DNA from: an uncultured Flavobacteriia bacterium
GTDB lineage: Bacteria > Bacteroidota > Bacteroidia > Flavobacteriales > Flavobacteriaceae
Direction of reading: 5' to 3'
Length of the DNA: 13,929 nucleotides
Assembly: GCA_946482495.1 (NCBI GenBank)
Contig: CAMLRV010000035.1
Coordinates: 1 to 13,929, forward strand
A program made the translations under genes and the position numbers. Of the stretch, positions 1 through 7,778 are shown piece by piece; the first letter of the stretch is position 1; each line of letters begins with the position of its first letter. Under the pieces are notes generated by a model. It saw only the letters and a program-made list of their open reading frames with translations. It had not been told where the DNA came from and searched no databases.

Positions 1-82
1 TTCTAACTTTTTGATAACCAAATTATTGAAATTCGCCTTTTTTTACATCACAACAGCAAAATAAATTCAAAAAAAATTACGT

Positions 83-90
83 TATATTTA
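83..90 (+). promoter_or_regulatory. possible -7 element upstream of the Omp85-like gene
   Basis: TATATTTA lies four bases before the ATG at 95. It matches the Bacteroidota -7 box TAnnTTTG except for the last base. I see no TTG 17-23 bases upstream, so this is a weak call. The rest of 1-94 is AT-rich and holds no open frame that I can support on either strand. Confidence 0.3.
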
Positions 91-94
91 CACT

Positions 95-1750
95 ATGAAA
101 AATCTGTTTTTTTTACTCTTATTTTCACCTTATATATATTGTCAGCAATTTTATTTAACTATTGAAGGAAAATCTCCAGTTGAAAACAAAATTATTGACA
201 GTATTGGTTACATCAAAAAACATAAGGAAATTAAAGACTTACTAGAATCACAAAAAACATTCAATCAACGGTTACTTCAAATTGGTTATTTAGAAAATGA
301 ACTTCTCGAAACCAAAAAAACAAACGATAGCAGTTTTACCTTTACTTATACTTTAGGAAATTTAACTCGAAACATCGAAATCAAAACAGATAGTTTACCC
401 CAAGAAATAAAAGAACTTTTGAATTTAAAAAATTCTGAAATTATTTTAGTTTCGAATACCGAAAACTATATTAATGAAAAATTAAATATTCTTGAAAAGA
501 AAGGATTTGCTCAATCAAAAATCAGACTAGATCATTTCAACAAACAAAATAATATTTTACAAGCCAACTTAATTATTGATCTCAACAAAGTTCGAAAAAT
601 AAACAATTTGGTTTTTCAAGGTTACAATCAATTTCCTGTTGGAATTAAAAAAGTATTTTTGAGAAAATACCAATCGAAACCTTTTAATAAAGATATAATT
701 AAAAAAATTCATTCAGATTTTAATTCCTTACCATTTGTCTCACAAGTTAAATATCCTGAGGCTTTATTAACTACAGATTCCACGAAAGTGTATTTGTACT
801 TAGAAAAAAGAAAAAACAATAGTTTCGATGGTTTCTTAGGTTTTGGTAATAACGAAGAAAAGCAGAAATTACAATTCAATGGATATTTAGATTTGAATTT
901 ATACAACAATTTAAATTCAGGAGAACGTTTCAATTTATATTGGAAAAACGACGGAAACAAACAAAGCACATTTAATGTTAATTTAGATTTGGCGTATATT
1001 TTCAAAAGTCCGTTAGCCTTAAAAGCCAATTTAAAAATCTTTAAACAAGATACAATTTTCCAAAACAGCAATTTCGATTTCGATTTAGGCTACATGATAA
1101 ATTACAACACCAAAATATTTATTGGTTACAAAGACAATGTTTCCGAGGCCATTCAAAAAACATCTTCTTCCTTTGTAAAAGACCTAAAGTCATCGTTTAC
1201 CACTATTACTTTCGAACACAAAAAAATAGATTTTGATGATTCCTTATTTCCAGATAAATTTTCCATTTTTACAAAATTTGGATTAGGGAATAGAACCGTT
1301 AGCACCGAAAAAACAAATCAGTTTTTTGCACAATTACAAATTCAGCGCTTACTCGAACTCAATAAGAAGAATTACATTCATTTGAAAAACGACAATTATT
1401 TCCTTCAAAGCAATGATTATTACACTAATGAATTGTATCGTTTTGGAGGAATTCAATCTATTCGCGGATTTAATGAAAATAGTTTACAAGGAAATATTTT
1501 TAGTGGAATTTTTGCTGAATATAGATATGTCGCTTCTTCTAACTTATATTTCTTCACAATTACAGATTATGGTTACTATCAAGATAAAGCCAATAAAAGT
1601 AAGGGTCAACTTTATGGTTTAGGTTTAGGATTAGGATTATTAACCAATGGCGGATTATTCAATTTAGTATATGCAAATGGAAATGCCGGAAATCAAACCA
1701 TCAAACTTTCCAATTCAATCGTACAAATTAGTTTTAAAACGTATTTCTAA
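95..1750 (+). CDS. Omp85/BamA-TamA family outer membrane protein
   Basis: Likely an outer membrane beta-barrel with periplasmic POTRA domains, the architecture used for inserting or translocating proteins or other cargo at the outer membrane. What is seen: a hydrophobic signal peptide (about residues 1-16, followed by QQF), a mixed alpha/beta region of about 220 residues that fits two or three divergent POTRA domains (one strand-helix pattern with a GYNQFP turn near residue 175), then alternating strands from about 243 to the end, rich in aromatic residues. The sequence IRGF at residues 456-459 corresponds to the conserved (V/I)RGF motif of barrel loop 6 in Omp85 proteins. The last residues (ISFKTYF) end in Phe, as in a barrel C-terminal beta-signal. 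At 551 residues it is shorter than BamA and nearer to TamA-like or bacteroidotal accessory Omp85 proteins. It stands alone, 87 bases before rlmB, which has its own promoter. The specific cargo cannot be told. Confidence 0.85.
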   Translation: MKNLFFLLLFSPYIYCQQFYLTIEGKSPVENKIIDSIGYIKKHKEIKDLLESQKTFNQRLLQIGYLENELLETKKTNDSSFTFTYTLGNLTRNIEIKTDSLPQEIKELLNLKNSEIILVSNTENYINEKLNILEKKGFAQSKIRLDHFNKQNNILQANLIIDLNKVRKINNLVFQGYNQFPVGIKKVFLRKYQSKPFNKDIIKKIHSDFNSLPFVSQVKYPEALLTTDSTKVYLYLEKRKNNSFDGFLGFGNNEEKQKLQFNGYLDLNLYNNLNSGERFNLYWKNDGNKQSTFNVNLDLAYIFKSPLALKANLKIFKQDTIFQNSNFDFDLGYMINYNTKIFIGYKDNVSEAIQKTSSSFVKDLKSSFTTITFEHKKIDFDDSLFPDKFSIFTKFGLGNRTVSTEKTNQFFAQLQIQRLLELNKKNYIHLKNDNYFLQSNDYYTNELYRFGGIQSIRGFNENSLQGNIFSGIFAEYRYVASSNLYFFTITDYGYYQDKANKSKGQLYGLGLGLGLLTNGGLFNLVYANGNAGNQTIKLSNSIVQISFKTYF

Positions 1751-1799
1751 AGTAAAAAGTTAAAAGTAAAAAGAGCCAAGTGAGACAACTTTAGTCATT

Positions 1800-1833
1800 T
1801 TGTTTTTTACTTGACCTGAATAGTATATCTTTG
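1800..1833 (+). promoter_or_regulatory. rlmB promoter (Bacteroidota TTG/TAnnTTTG type)
   Basis: TTG at 1800-1802, 23 bases, then TATCTTTG at 1826-1833. The -7 box matches the consensus exactly and ends only four bases before the ATG at 1838, so transcription should begin at or very near the start codon and give a leaderless or nearly leaderless message. Confidence 0.7.
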
Positions 1834-1837
1834 CAGC

Positions 1838-2575
1838 ATGAAAAACGACAATCAGATTTTTGGAATTAGAGCCATCATTGAGGCAATTAACTCGGGTGCA
1901 GTTATCGACAAAGTATTTATTCAAAAAGATGCTCAGGGCGATTTAATGAAAGATTTACTAAAAGCTATCAAAGCTAAGAATGTAAACTTTAGCTATGTTC
2001 CAGTGGAAAAACTGAATCGTTTTACTTCCATGAACCATCAAGGTGCTGTGGCAACCATTTCACCAATTGCTTTTCACGATTTAGATGCATTAATTGAACA
2101 AACTTTAGAAAGTGGTAAAACACCATTATTCTTAATTTTAGACCAATTATCAGATGCAAGAAATTTCGGAGCAATTATCAGAACTGCAGAATGTGTTGGT
2201 GTAAACGGAATTATCGTTCAGAAACAAGGTTCTGCTCCAGTAAATGGTGATACCGTAAAAACAAGTGCTGGTGCGGTTTTCAATATGCCAATTTGTAAAG
2301 TTGATCATATTAAAGATGCTGTTTTTCATTTACAAAGTTGTGATATTAAAACTGTTGCGGCGACAGAAAAAACAGATGAAACCATTTATGATATCGATTT
2401 CAAAGTCCCAGTTGCCATTATTATGGGTAACGAAGAGCGCGGAGTAAATCCATCTGTTTTAAAAGTGGTTGACGAAAAAGCTAAATTACCAATGTTCGGA
2501 ACAATTGAATCTTTAAATGTTTCTGTAGCTTGTGGTGCTTTTTTATATGAAGCGGTGAGACAGAGACTTCTTTAA
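1838..2575 (+). CDS. rlmB: 23S rRNA (guanosine-2'-O)-methyltransferase RlmB
   Basis: SpoU/TrmH-family (SPOUT fold) RNA 2'-O-ribose methyltransferase. E. coli RlmB methylates G2251 in the peptidyl-transferase region of 23S rRNA using S-adenosylmethionine. The N-terminal part (residues 6-70, IFGIRAIIEAI onward) is the usual small substrate-binding domain of RlmB. The three SpoU motifs are intact: motif 1 around residues 107-118 (DARNFGAIIRTAE, with the catalytic Arg), motif 2 MGNEERGV at 196-203, and motif 3 SLNVSVA at 225-231, part of the trefoil-knot SAM site. At 245 residues it has the normal family length. The ATG at 1838 agrees with where the family begins and with the promoter just upstream. 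It is preceded by the Omp85-like gene and followed 34 bases later by a small membrane protein gene. Methylation of the exact nucleotide is inferred from the family. Confidence 0.95.
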   Translation: MKNDNQIFGIRAIIEAINSGAVIDKVFIQKDAQGDLMKDLLKAIKAKNVNFSYVPVEKLNRFTSMNHQGAVATISPIAFHDLDALIEQTLESGKTPLFLILDQLSDARNFGAIIRTAECVGVNGIIVQKQGSAPVNGDTVKTSAGAVFNMPICKVDHIKDAVFHLQSCDIKTVAATEKTDETIYDIDFKVPVAIIMGNEERGVNPSVLKVVDEKAKLPMFGTIESLNVSVACGAFLYEAVRQRLL

Positions 2576-2609
2576 GAGTATTTAGTGTTCAGTTTATAGC
2601 ATTAAGTAA

Positions 2610-3107
2610 ATGAAAGAAATTAAAAAATTAAGTATATTTATTTTTGGAATCTTTCTCATCTGCTATATTTTTTATTTACTAGATACCAATCAAATTTTAG
2701 AAATAAAAAAACAAGGTTTTAAATCTTTTATCTTTATGGGCATTATCCCATTTAGCTTGTTTTCAATACTTTTTATTTTTTTATTAATTAAAAGCAACAT
2801 ATTGAAATTGGTTGCAATTATACTTCCAACAATTGCATTAATCCAAGTTTATAATTTTGGAATTTTGAATACCATATTTTTTTCATCTTCTTGGAAAACT
2901 CAAACCATAATTTATCAAAACAAATTTGACGATAGTAAAAAAGTTGAATTTCAAATGTATGATATTGGTTTTGCTGGTTATCATGAAAGAACAGTAGAAG
3001 TAAACTATATAACTAATTGGTTCTTCATTTCAAAAGAAGTAGGAGTTTATAATTCAGATTGGGTAAAAGTCGATAAAGAAATTAACGAAATGAATTTAAA
3101 ACACTAA
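2610..3107 (+). CDS. small membrane protein of unknown function
   Basis: I do not recognise this 165-residue protein. It has three predicted transmembrane helices (about residues 7-24, 38-60 and 64-91), with lysines at 2, 5, 6, 33, 34 and 61 that suggest a cytoplasmic N-terminus. A soluble C-terminal part of about 70 residues follows, predicted on the extracytoplasmic side, with beta-strand-like stretches (KTQTIIYQNK, KKVEFQMYD, RTVEVNYI). No cysteine pair, lipobox or catalytic motif is apparent. It lies 34 bases downstream of rlmB in the same direction with no visible promoter of its own, so it may be co-transcribed. Its TAA stop overlaps the TAG stop of the convergent rhomboid gene. Base composition matches its neighbours. 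Confidence 0.75.
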   Translation: MKEIKKLSIFIFGIFLICYIFYLLDTNQILEIKKQGFKSFIFMGIIPFSLFSILFIFLLIKSNILKLVAIILPTIALIQVYNFGILNTIFFSSSWKTQTIIYQNKFDDSKKVEFQMYDIGFAGYHERTVEVNYITNWFFISKEVGVYNSDWVKVDKEINEMNLKH

Positions 3108-3886
3108 TTCTTTCCTCCCAAAAACTCATAAATAACTCTAATCGAAGAAGTAAAATAACTTTCAACTTCTGGTTTTACTTCTTCCACAATTTCAGGTTTT
3201 GGCGGATTAATAAAATTCCCATTTTCATCAAATTGCTTAAAGAATGGTTTATCTGATGGATCAAAATCGGGATGTTCCCATTCGTAGAAAATTGGTTTTT
3301 CAAATTGTGGTGTTTTTACAAAAATTCCCATTGCTAAACCCGTTACGAATCCTGCAAAATGCCCTTCCCACGACACACCACCATTTAATGTTTCAGGATT
3401 TGGAAACATGTACCACACAATTCCACCATATAGTAACACAATAGTTAAAGACAGTGCTACCAAACGGTAATATTTGGTTAGAATTCCTTTGAAGAAAATA
3501 AAACTCACCAAACAATACACCAAACTACTAGCGCCAATATGATAGGAATTTCTACCAATTAACCACGTTCCTATTCCGGAAAACAAAATTCCTAAAAGCA
3601 ATACTTTCCAAAATTGTTGGCGATAAAAATATTTCAAAGCCATTACCAAAAAGAAAATCGGAATGGAATTATTCAGCAAATGTTTAAAATCTCCATGAAT
3701 AAAAACATGCAACGGAACACCTCGCAAACCTTTAAATGTTTTAGGCAAAATTCCGTATTCATGCATTTGTGGAATATAATTTAAACCCACATAAAAACAC
3801 ACCCACATTATCATTACAAAAAGTAATGGCAACAGGAACACCGAAGGTGAAAAATAAAAATTCTTATCTATAGTTGATTTGTTCAT
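3104..3886 (-). CDS. rhomboid family intramembrane serine protease
   Basis: Rhomboids cleave substrates inside or near the membrane through a Ser-His dyad. All the key residues are visible: the helix-2 motif H64, H69 and N73 (equivalent to H145/H150/N154 of E. coli GlpG), the GxS motif G118-A119-S120-S121 with S120 as nucleophile, and H176 in EGHFAGFVTG as the catalytic base. A first hydrophobic helix at about residues 14-36 is followed by a loop with the family's LRGVPLHVFIHG pattern, and five more helices fit the six-helix rhomboid core, ending near residue 190. A soluble acidic, proline-containing cytoplasmic tail (191-260) ends in a short hydrophobic stretch and looks lineage-specific. 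The ATG at 3886 is the first Met of the frame. The gene is convergent with the upstream membrane protein (stops overlap by four bases) and divergent from rarA, with a shared 109-base intergenic region. The substrate is unknown. Confidence 0.93.
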   Translation of the reverse strand: MNKSTIDKNFYFSPSVFLLPLLFVMIMWVCFYVGLNYIPQMHEYGILPKTFKGLRGVPLHVFIHGDFKHLLNNSIPIFFLVMALKYFYRQQFWKVLLLGILFSGIGTWLIGRNSYHIGASSLVYCLVSFIFFKGILTKYYRLVALSLTIVLLYGGIVWYMFPNPETLNGGVSWEGHFAGFVTGLAMGIFVKTPQFEKPIFYEWEHPDFDPSDKPFFKQFDENGNFINPPKPEIVEEVKPEVESYFTSSIRVIYEFLGGKN

Positions 3887-3899
3887 GCTTGTGAAAAGT

Positions 3900-3907
3900 C
3901 AAAAATA
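3900..3907 (-). promoter_or_regulatory. candidate -7 element of the rhomboid gene
   Basis: Read on the minus strand, 3907 to 3900 is TATTTTTG, an exact TAnnTTTG match, ending 13 bases before the rhomboid ATG. A convincing TTG at the usual distance is missing: the nearest, at 3914-3912, is only four bases away. Confidence 0.4.
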
Positions 3908-3960
3908 AAGCCAAAGTAAAAGGTATGAAATTTTGGCATAGTATATTAAATTAAAAAAGA

Positions 3961-3991
3961 TTGCTTCAAAAGAATTCATTGTTTAAATTTG
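3961..3991 (+). promoter_or_regulatory. rarA promoter (Bacteroidota TTG/TAnnTTTG type)
   Basis: TTG at 3961-3963, 20 bases, then TAAATTTG at 3984-3991. Both boxes and the spacing fit the flavobacterial housekeeping promoter. The -7 box ends four bases before the ATG at 3996, so the transcript is predicted to have almost no 5' leader, as for rlmB. Confidence 0.75.
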
Positions 3992-3995
3992 CTTT

Positions 3996-5273
3996 ATGAC
4001 AATACCATTAGCAGAAAGAATCCGTCCGAAAACGTTATCAGAATACATTAGTCAATCACATTTGGTTGGTGAAAATGGCTCGTTAACACAACAAATCGCC
4101 AAAGGAATTATTCCCAGTTTAATTTTATGGGGACCACCCGGAACTGGAAAAACCACTTTAGCTCAAATTATGGCGCAAGAAAGCAAGCGTCCGTTTTACG
4201 AGCTGAGCGCTATTAATTCTGGCGTAAAAGACATTCGCGATGTGATTGACAAAGCCAAACAAAGCGGCGGACTATTTACTGCTAAAAACCCCATTTTATT
4301 TATTGATGAGATCCATCGTTTTAGTAAATCACAACAAGATTCGCTTTTAGCCGCTGTAGAAAAAGGCTGGGTAACGCTAATTGGTGCTACTACTGAAAAT
4401 CCGAGTTTTGAAGTTATTCCCGCTTTATTGTCAAGATGTCAGGTTTACATTCTAAATGCATTTACCAAAGAAGATTTAGAATACATTTTACGTCGAGCAA
4501 TCGATACAGATGAAATTCTTAAAACCAAAAAAATCGACCTAAAAGAAACAGAAGCTTTACTTCGATTATCTGGTGGTGATGGAAGAAAATTACTGAATGT
4601 TTTTGAGTTAGTTATCAATGCTACAGAAAGTGATACCATAGAAATCACGAATGATAAAGTCATGCAATTAGTTCAAAAAAATACGGTATTGTATGACAAA
4701 ACTGGCGAACAACATTACGATATTGTTTCTGCTTTTATCAAATCAATAAGAGGAAGCGACCCAAATGGCGCGGTATATTGGCTAGCTCGAATGATTGAAG
4801 GCGGTGAAGATGTGAAATTTATCGCTAGAAGAATGCTTATTTTATCGAGTGAAGATATCGGAAATGCCAATCCGACTGCATTTATCATGGCGAATAATGC
4901 TTTTCAAGCGGTAAGCACTATTGGCTATCCAGAAAGTAGAATTATATTGAGTCAGTGTGCTATTTATTTAGCCACCTCAGCAAAAAGCAATGCCAGTTAT
5001 ATGGCAATAGGAAAAGCGCAACAAATTGTAAAACAAACTGGAGATTTACCTGTTCCACTACATTTACGAAATGCGCCTACTAAACTAATGAAAGAATTAG
5101 GCTATGGTGAAGAATACAAATATTCACACGATTATGCTAATAATTTTGCGGAACAAGAATTTTTACCAACTGAAATTTCAGAAACCACTTTTTTTGAACC
5201 TGGAGAAAACGCTAGAGAAAAAGAATTACGTCAGTTTTTAAAAAATCGATGGAAAGATAAATATGGATATTAG
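3996..5273 (+). CDS. rarA: replication-associated recombination ATPase RarA (MgsA/WRNIP1 family)
   Basis: AAA+ ATPase related to the clamp-loader family; it acts at stalled replication forks and associates with SSB in other bacteria. Domains in order: a short N-terminal start (PLAERIRPKTLSEYISQ) typical of RarA and RuvB; Walker A GPPGTGKTT at residues 46-54; Walker B LFIDEIHRF at 101-109; sensor 1 around 128-136 (LIGATTENP), the ENPSFE signature of RarA; an arginine-finger segment LLSRCQV at 144-150; then the lid and the C-terminal tetramerisation domain (from about residue 240), with the well-conserved GGEDVKFIARRM and SSEDIGNANP stretches. At 425 residues it is close to the E. coli length (about 447) and complete. 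It has its own promoter. It ends 21 bases from the stop of the convergent gene at 5295, with no obvious terminator between them. Confidence 0.95.
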   Translation: MTIPLAERIRPKTLSEYISQSHLVGENGSLTQQIAKGIIPSLILWGPPGTGKTTLAQIMAQESKRPFYELSAINSGVKDIRDVIDKAKQSGGLFTAKNPILFIDEIHRFSKSQQDSLLAAVEKGWVTLIGATTENPSFEVIPALLSRCQVYILNAFTKEDLEYILRRAIDTDEILKTKKIDLKETEALLRLSGGDGRKLLNVFELVINATESDTIEITNDKVMQLVQKNTVLYDKTGEQHYDIVSAFIKSIRGSDPNGAVYWLARMIEGGEDVKFIARRMLILSSEDIGNANPTAFIMANNAFQAVSTIGYPESRIILSQCAIYLATSAKSNASYMAIGKAQQIVKQTGDLPVPLHLRNAPTKLMKELGYGEEYKYSHDYANNFAEQEFLPTEISETTFFEPGENAREKELRQFLKNRWKDKYGY

Positions 5274-5294
5274 TGATTAGTTAAGAGTAAATAG

Positions 5295-5834
5295 CTATTC
5301 TTTTGAACAATCATCAAAAATCAAATTAAAAGTACTTAAAAAATCTGATAGTTTTCTTTCTTCTGTATTTACTTCTGGAAAATTAACTTTATAGGTGATA
5401 GAAATATTTTTATTTTCTAAAACTATTAGATAATCAGAAACAACATTACAACCAATTTTGATTCCATTTTTGTTAATGTTTTCTACATCTAATTCATTAA
5501 TCAAACCTAAAAAATCATTAAATTTTTTAAATGATATAGTTTTGAAAGGCTTTTTATTTAGTGCCATTGATAATAAAGAGTCATTGTCAAAATTTGACAA
5601 ATCGATGTTTAATAAATCATTATTATCTTTTACTGTGTATTTTATTACATCAAACAATGTATCATTCTTCTTTTCTAAATAAATTCTCTCAACTGTATTC
5701 GGCGCTTTTTTACCATCTACTTCTTTAATTAAGGAAATAGAATTAATCACAACTTCATTCGAAGGTAATTTAAAAGTTCCATTTTGCGAATACAAATACG
5801 TATTAAAAAACAAAAAAAGAAAGAAAAATTTCAT
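5295..5834 (-). CDS. secreted protein of unknown function
   Basis: I do not recognise this protein of about 179 residues. It begins with a phenylalanine-rich signal peptide (MKFFFLFLFFNTYLYSQ) whose likely cleavage site lies next to the SQ, a pattern common in flavobacterial exported proteins. The remainder is Asn/Asp/Lys-rich, with one cysteine in the middle (IGCNVV) and one at the end (DDCSKE) that could pair. Start choice: the frame opens with GTG (5837-5835) directly followed by ATG (5834-5832); ATG is the ordinary choice. It is the last gene of the minus-strand run starting at 9716 and sits about 13 bases downstream of the preceding secreted-protein gene, so co-expression is likely. Confidence 0.7.
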   Translation of the reverse strand: MKFFFLFLFFNTYLYSQNGTFKLPSNEVVINSISLIKEVDGKKAPNTVERIYLEKKNDTLFDVIKYTVKDNNDLLNIDLSNFDNDSLLSMALNKKPFKTISFKKFNDFLGLINELDVENINKNGIKIGCNVVSDYLIVLENKNISITYKVNFPEVNTEERKLSDFLSTFNLIFDDCSKE

Positions 5835-5847
5835 CACAATAATCTAG

Positions 5848-6516
5848 TTAAAACAAAAACTCTTCAACAACTAATTTGTCATTCAAATAATATTCAAAAA
5901 TACCTTTGTTTTCTAGTTTTGTAAAAACACCTTTTACCCCAAATTTATCAGCAATGAAAACATTTGGATTAGTTGTTTTATAAATTTGCAAAATCACTTT
6001 TGGAGAAGCATCCATAATGGCAAAACCATTAGCAATTTCAACCAATTTGTATTTAACTACTCCACTAGCATCAGACTCTTTTTGAGTCACTTCTTTCTTT
6101 TGAATTAGTGAAGCTTTATATTTTTTCAGCTCAGGACTCAGTAACTTAATACAATCGATAAAACCTGTTTGTATGTTTTTTTCTTTACTTTTAACTTCAG
6201 CTGATTCAAATAATAAATTATTCTGACAATCTTTAATTTGAAATTTTAGTCGAGTTAAAAACAAATTGCTATTATCTATCAAAATACCATTTAAAGCATC
6301 ACATCTGTTTTGAGCAATTTCCAAAGGCAAAATCTCATCATCAAAATAAACTTCATAATTATTGGATGTTAAAATGGCTTTCAACATGTTATTGATATTA
6401 TAAGAATTTTTTTCTTTTTGAAAATCGTACTTACTAGAAATAAGAATAATTTGCTTTTTTTGAGCAAATGAAACTAATGAAAACAACACGATTACTACTA
6501 CTAAAAACTTCTTCAT
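5848..6516 (-). CDS. secreted protein of unknown function
   Basis: The 222-residue product has a clear signal peptide (MKKFLVVVIVLFSLVSFAQ, cleavage expected after FA or just after the Gln). The mature N-terminal part, about residues 20-130, looks like a small alpha/beta domain (KKQIILISSKYDF, helix, NNYEVYFDDEILP, then strands with two cysteines: NRCDA and IKDCQNN). A lysine/serine-rich linker and a C-terminal beta-rich segment of about 70 residues (VVKYKLVEIANGFAIMD onward) follow. No catalytic motif stands out and I do not assign a function. Its ATG shares one base with the TAA stop of the upstream HAD gene (TAATG), which indicates translational coupling with the nucleotidase and membership of the same operon. 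Confidence 0.75.
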   Translation of the reverse strand: MKKFLVVVIVLFSLVSFAQKKQIILISSKYDFQKEKNSYNINNMLKAILTSNNYEVYFDDEILPLEIAQNRCDALNGILIDNSNLFLTRLKFQIKDCQNNLLFESAEVKSKEKNIQTGFIDCIKLLSPELKKYKASLIQKKEVTQKESDASGVVKYKLVEIANGFAIMDASPKVILQIYKTTNPNVFIADKFGVKGVFTKLENKGIFEYYLNDKLVVEEFLF

Positions 6517-7286
6517 TATAATATATTTTTTAACTGAGTTAATTTTTGAATTTGAATAATTTCTTCCGAAGCTCTATTTAAATTTTGGATGTTAGGAACG
6601 CCCTTATTTAATTCATCGGAAAAAAATATTTTTTTATAGTGGGATTCTTCTTGAGAAACCATTTCATTGGCAGGATTAAAATAAACAGCTTTCATTCCGA
6701 AATTCATAGCACCTAACACATCGGCTTCGAAACTATCACCAATCATTACACTTTGCTTTTTAGAAGCATTAGCAGATGACAAAGCATATTGAAATATATT
6801 TCCATGTGGTTTTTTATGACCTGCTAATTCCGAATCGGTAATGGTTGTAAAGTATTTATCCAAATCACTTTTTTGCAACTTGACTTCTTGCACTAAAGAA
6901 AATCCGTTGGTGATAATATGCAATTTGTAATTCTCTTTCAGATAATCTAATATTTCAATTGCACCTTCAATCAAATGATTATTGGAAGTTAAATATTCAA
7001 TAAATAATTTCGAAACAGTATTAATTTGATCTAAAGTTATTTCGAAATGAATGGCTTCAAAAGCATCTTTCAATCGATTGATACGAAGTGTTTCTTGATC
7101 AATTTCATTTCTTTCATACAGCTTCCAATAGGCCACATTTATAGGATTATAAATTGCAATGAATTTTTGAGTATCGATATCGAAATGCAACTCTTGAAAT
7201 ATTTTCTCAAAAGCTAAACCTGCATTTTTTTCAAAATCCCAAAGTGTATGATCTAAATCGAAAAATATGTGCTTGATTTCGTTCAA
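6516..7286 (-). CDS. yjjG: YjjG-like HAD family nucleotidase (pyrimidine nucleotidase)
   Basis: Haloacid dehalogenase-superfamily phosphatase, probably a cytoplasmic 5'-nucleotidase. YjjG enzymes remove phosphate from non-canonical pyrimidine nucleotides and so clean the nucleotide pool. The HAD motifs are intact: motif I FFDLDHTLWDF with D10 (nucleophile) and D12; motif II IITNG with T126; motif III Lys in GHKKPH (158-159); motif IV GDSFEADV at 183-190 with D184 and D189 for magnesium. The region between motifs I and II (about 17-110) forms the helical cap of subfamily I. Length (256) is only slightly above the usual 225-240. The start codon is TTG at 7286-7284; the preceding in-frame triplets are ATC and then the TAA of the upstream gene, so no ATG is possible. 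An AAAAGGA stretch (7302-7296) nine bases before the TTG could act as a ribosome binding site. Substrate preference is inferred from the family only. Confidence 0.85.
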   Translation of the reverse strand: MNEIKHIFFDLDHTLWDFEKNAGLAFEKIFQELHFDIDTQKFIAIYNPINVAYWKLYERNEIDQETLRINRLKDAFEAIHFEITLDQINTVSKLFIEYLTSNNHLIEGAIEILDYLKENYKLHIITNGFSLVQEVKLQKSDLDKYFTTITDSELAGHKKPHGNIFQYALSSANASKKQSVMIGDSFEADVLGAMNFGMKAVYFNPANEMVSQEESHYKKIFFSDELNKGVPNIQNLNRASEEIIQIQKLTQLKNIL

Positions 7287-7289
7287 GAT

Positions 7290-7778
7290 TTAATTTCCTT
7301 TTACGATTTCGGCATTATCACAATTGTAAATCCAATCTTCTACGTCATTTTCGTTCGGACGAAAAGTACCTTTAATAGTTAAGTAAGTATCCGTTTTAAG
7401 TTTTGGAGTGGCTCCTTTAAACTTAATTCCCATAATGGTTTCTGGTCCCGATTTCCCACAGAAAAAACAAGAAGCAAAAACATTTTTACTTAACGCATAA
7501 TTTTTATTGTCAATTGGCACAATAAAACCACTCATTACAATAGTTTTTTTGGCTAATTTTTTCAATTTTGAATTTATAATTGGAAAATCAACTTCACCAT
7601 ATGAAGCATGTTTTTTCTTCATATATTTAATTTCTCCTAATAATTTCCAAGTTAGAGTATCTGCAGCAACTACAACTTTACTTGAAGGTTTATAAGTAGT
7701 AACTTCCTTTTGATTTTGAAAACTGAACAAGAAAATCCCAACAAATAAAGCTAAGATTATTTTTACTGAATTACGCAT
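7290..7778 (-). CDS. secreted DUF3299-like protein with CxxC motif, ZrgD-like
   Basis: A 162-residue exported protein with an N-terminal signal peptide or anchor (residues 1-20, ILALFVGIFLFSF). The mature part contains MSGFIVPIDNK (82-92), resembling the GFVVPLE segment of the DUF3299 family, then ASCFFCGKSGPETIM (102-116) with a C104-x-x-C107 pair, an OB-like beta stretch (TYLTIKGTFRPN) and a third cysteine at 153 (YNCDNAE). Known context: DUF3299 proteins accompany an FtsX permease and ABC ATPase in the Vibrio zrg zinc-acquisition operon (ZrgD). The same three-gene arrangement is present here: its ATG overlaps the permease stop by eight bases. A role in handling or sensing a metal at the periplasmic face is inferred. 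The match is by pattern, so another small OB-fold or thiol protein is possible. Confidence 0.65.
   Translation of the reverse strand: MRNSVKIILALFVGIFLFSFQNQKEVTTYKPSSKVVVAADTLTWKLLGEIKYMKKKHASYGEVDFPIINSKLKKLAKKTIVMSGFIVPIDNKNYALSKNVFASCFFCGKSGPETIMGIKFKGATPKLKTDTYLTIKGTFRPNENDVEDWIYNCDNAEIVKGN
7296..7302 (-). promoter_or_regulatory. Shine-Dalgarno-like site for the TTG start of the HAD gene
   Basis: Minus-strand AAAAGGA lies nine bases before the TTG start and inside the last codons of the preceding gene. Such sites are rare in this window, where most starts lack one, and this one may compensate for the weak start codon. Confidence 0.4.

Noticed and set aside
709..1071. 120-residue open frame antisense to the Omp85-like gene
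   Set aside because: AT-rich shadow of the barrel-coding region with a Lys/Phe/Leu-rich composition and no recognisable domain.
1751..1810. Hairpin terminator after the Omp85-like gene
   Set aside because: AGTAAAAAG and TTTTTTACT can pair only as a weak A/T stem across a long loop; insufficient for a terminator call.
2576..2609. AGTTTATAG-type intergenic phrase also seen near 13225
   Set aside because: Short AT-rich words like this recur by chance and as intergenic debris in such genomes; two imperfect instances do not establish a repeat family.
5274..5310. Terminator between rarA and the convergent secreted-protein gene
   Set aside because: ATAGCTAT is palindromic but has no loop, no GC-rich stem and no following T-run.
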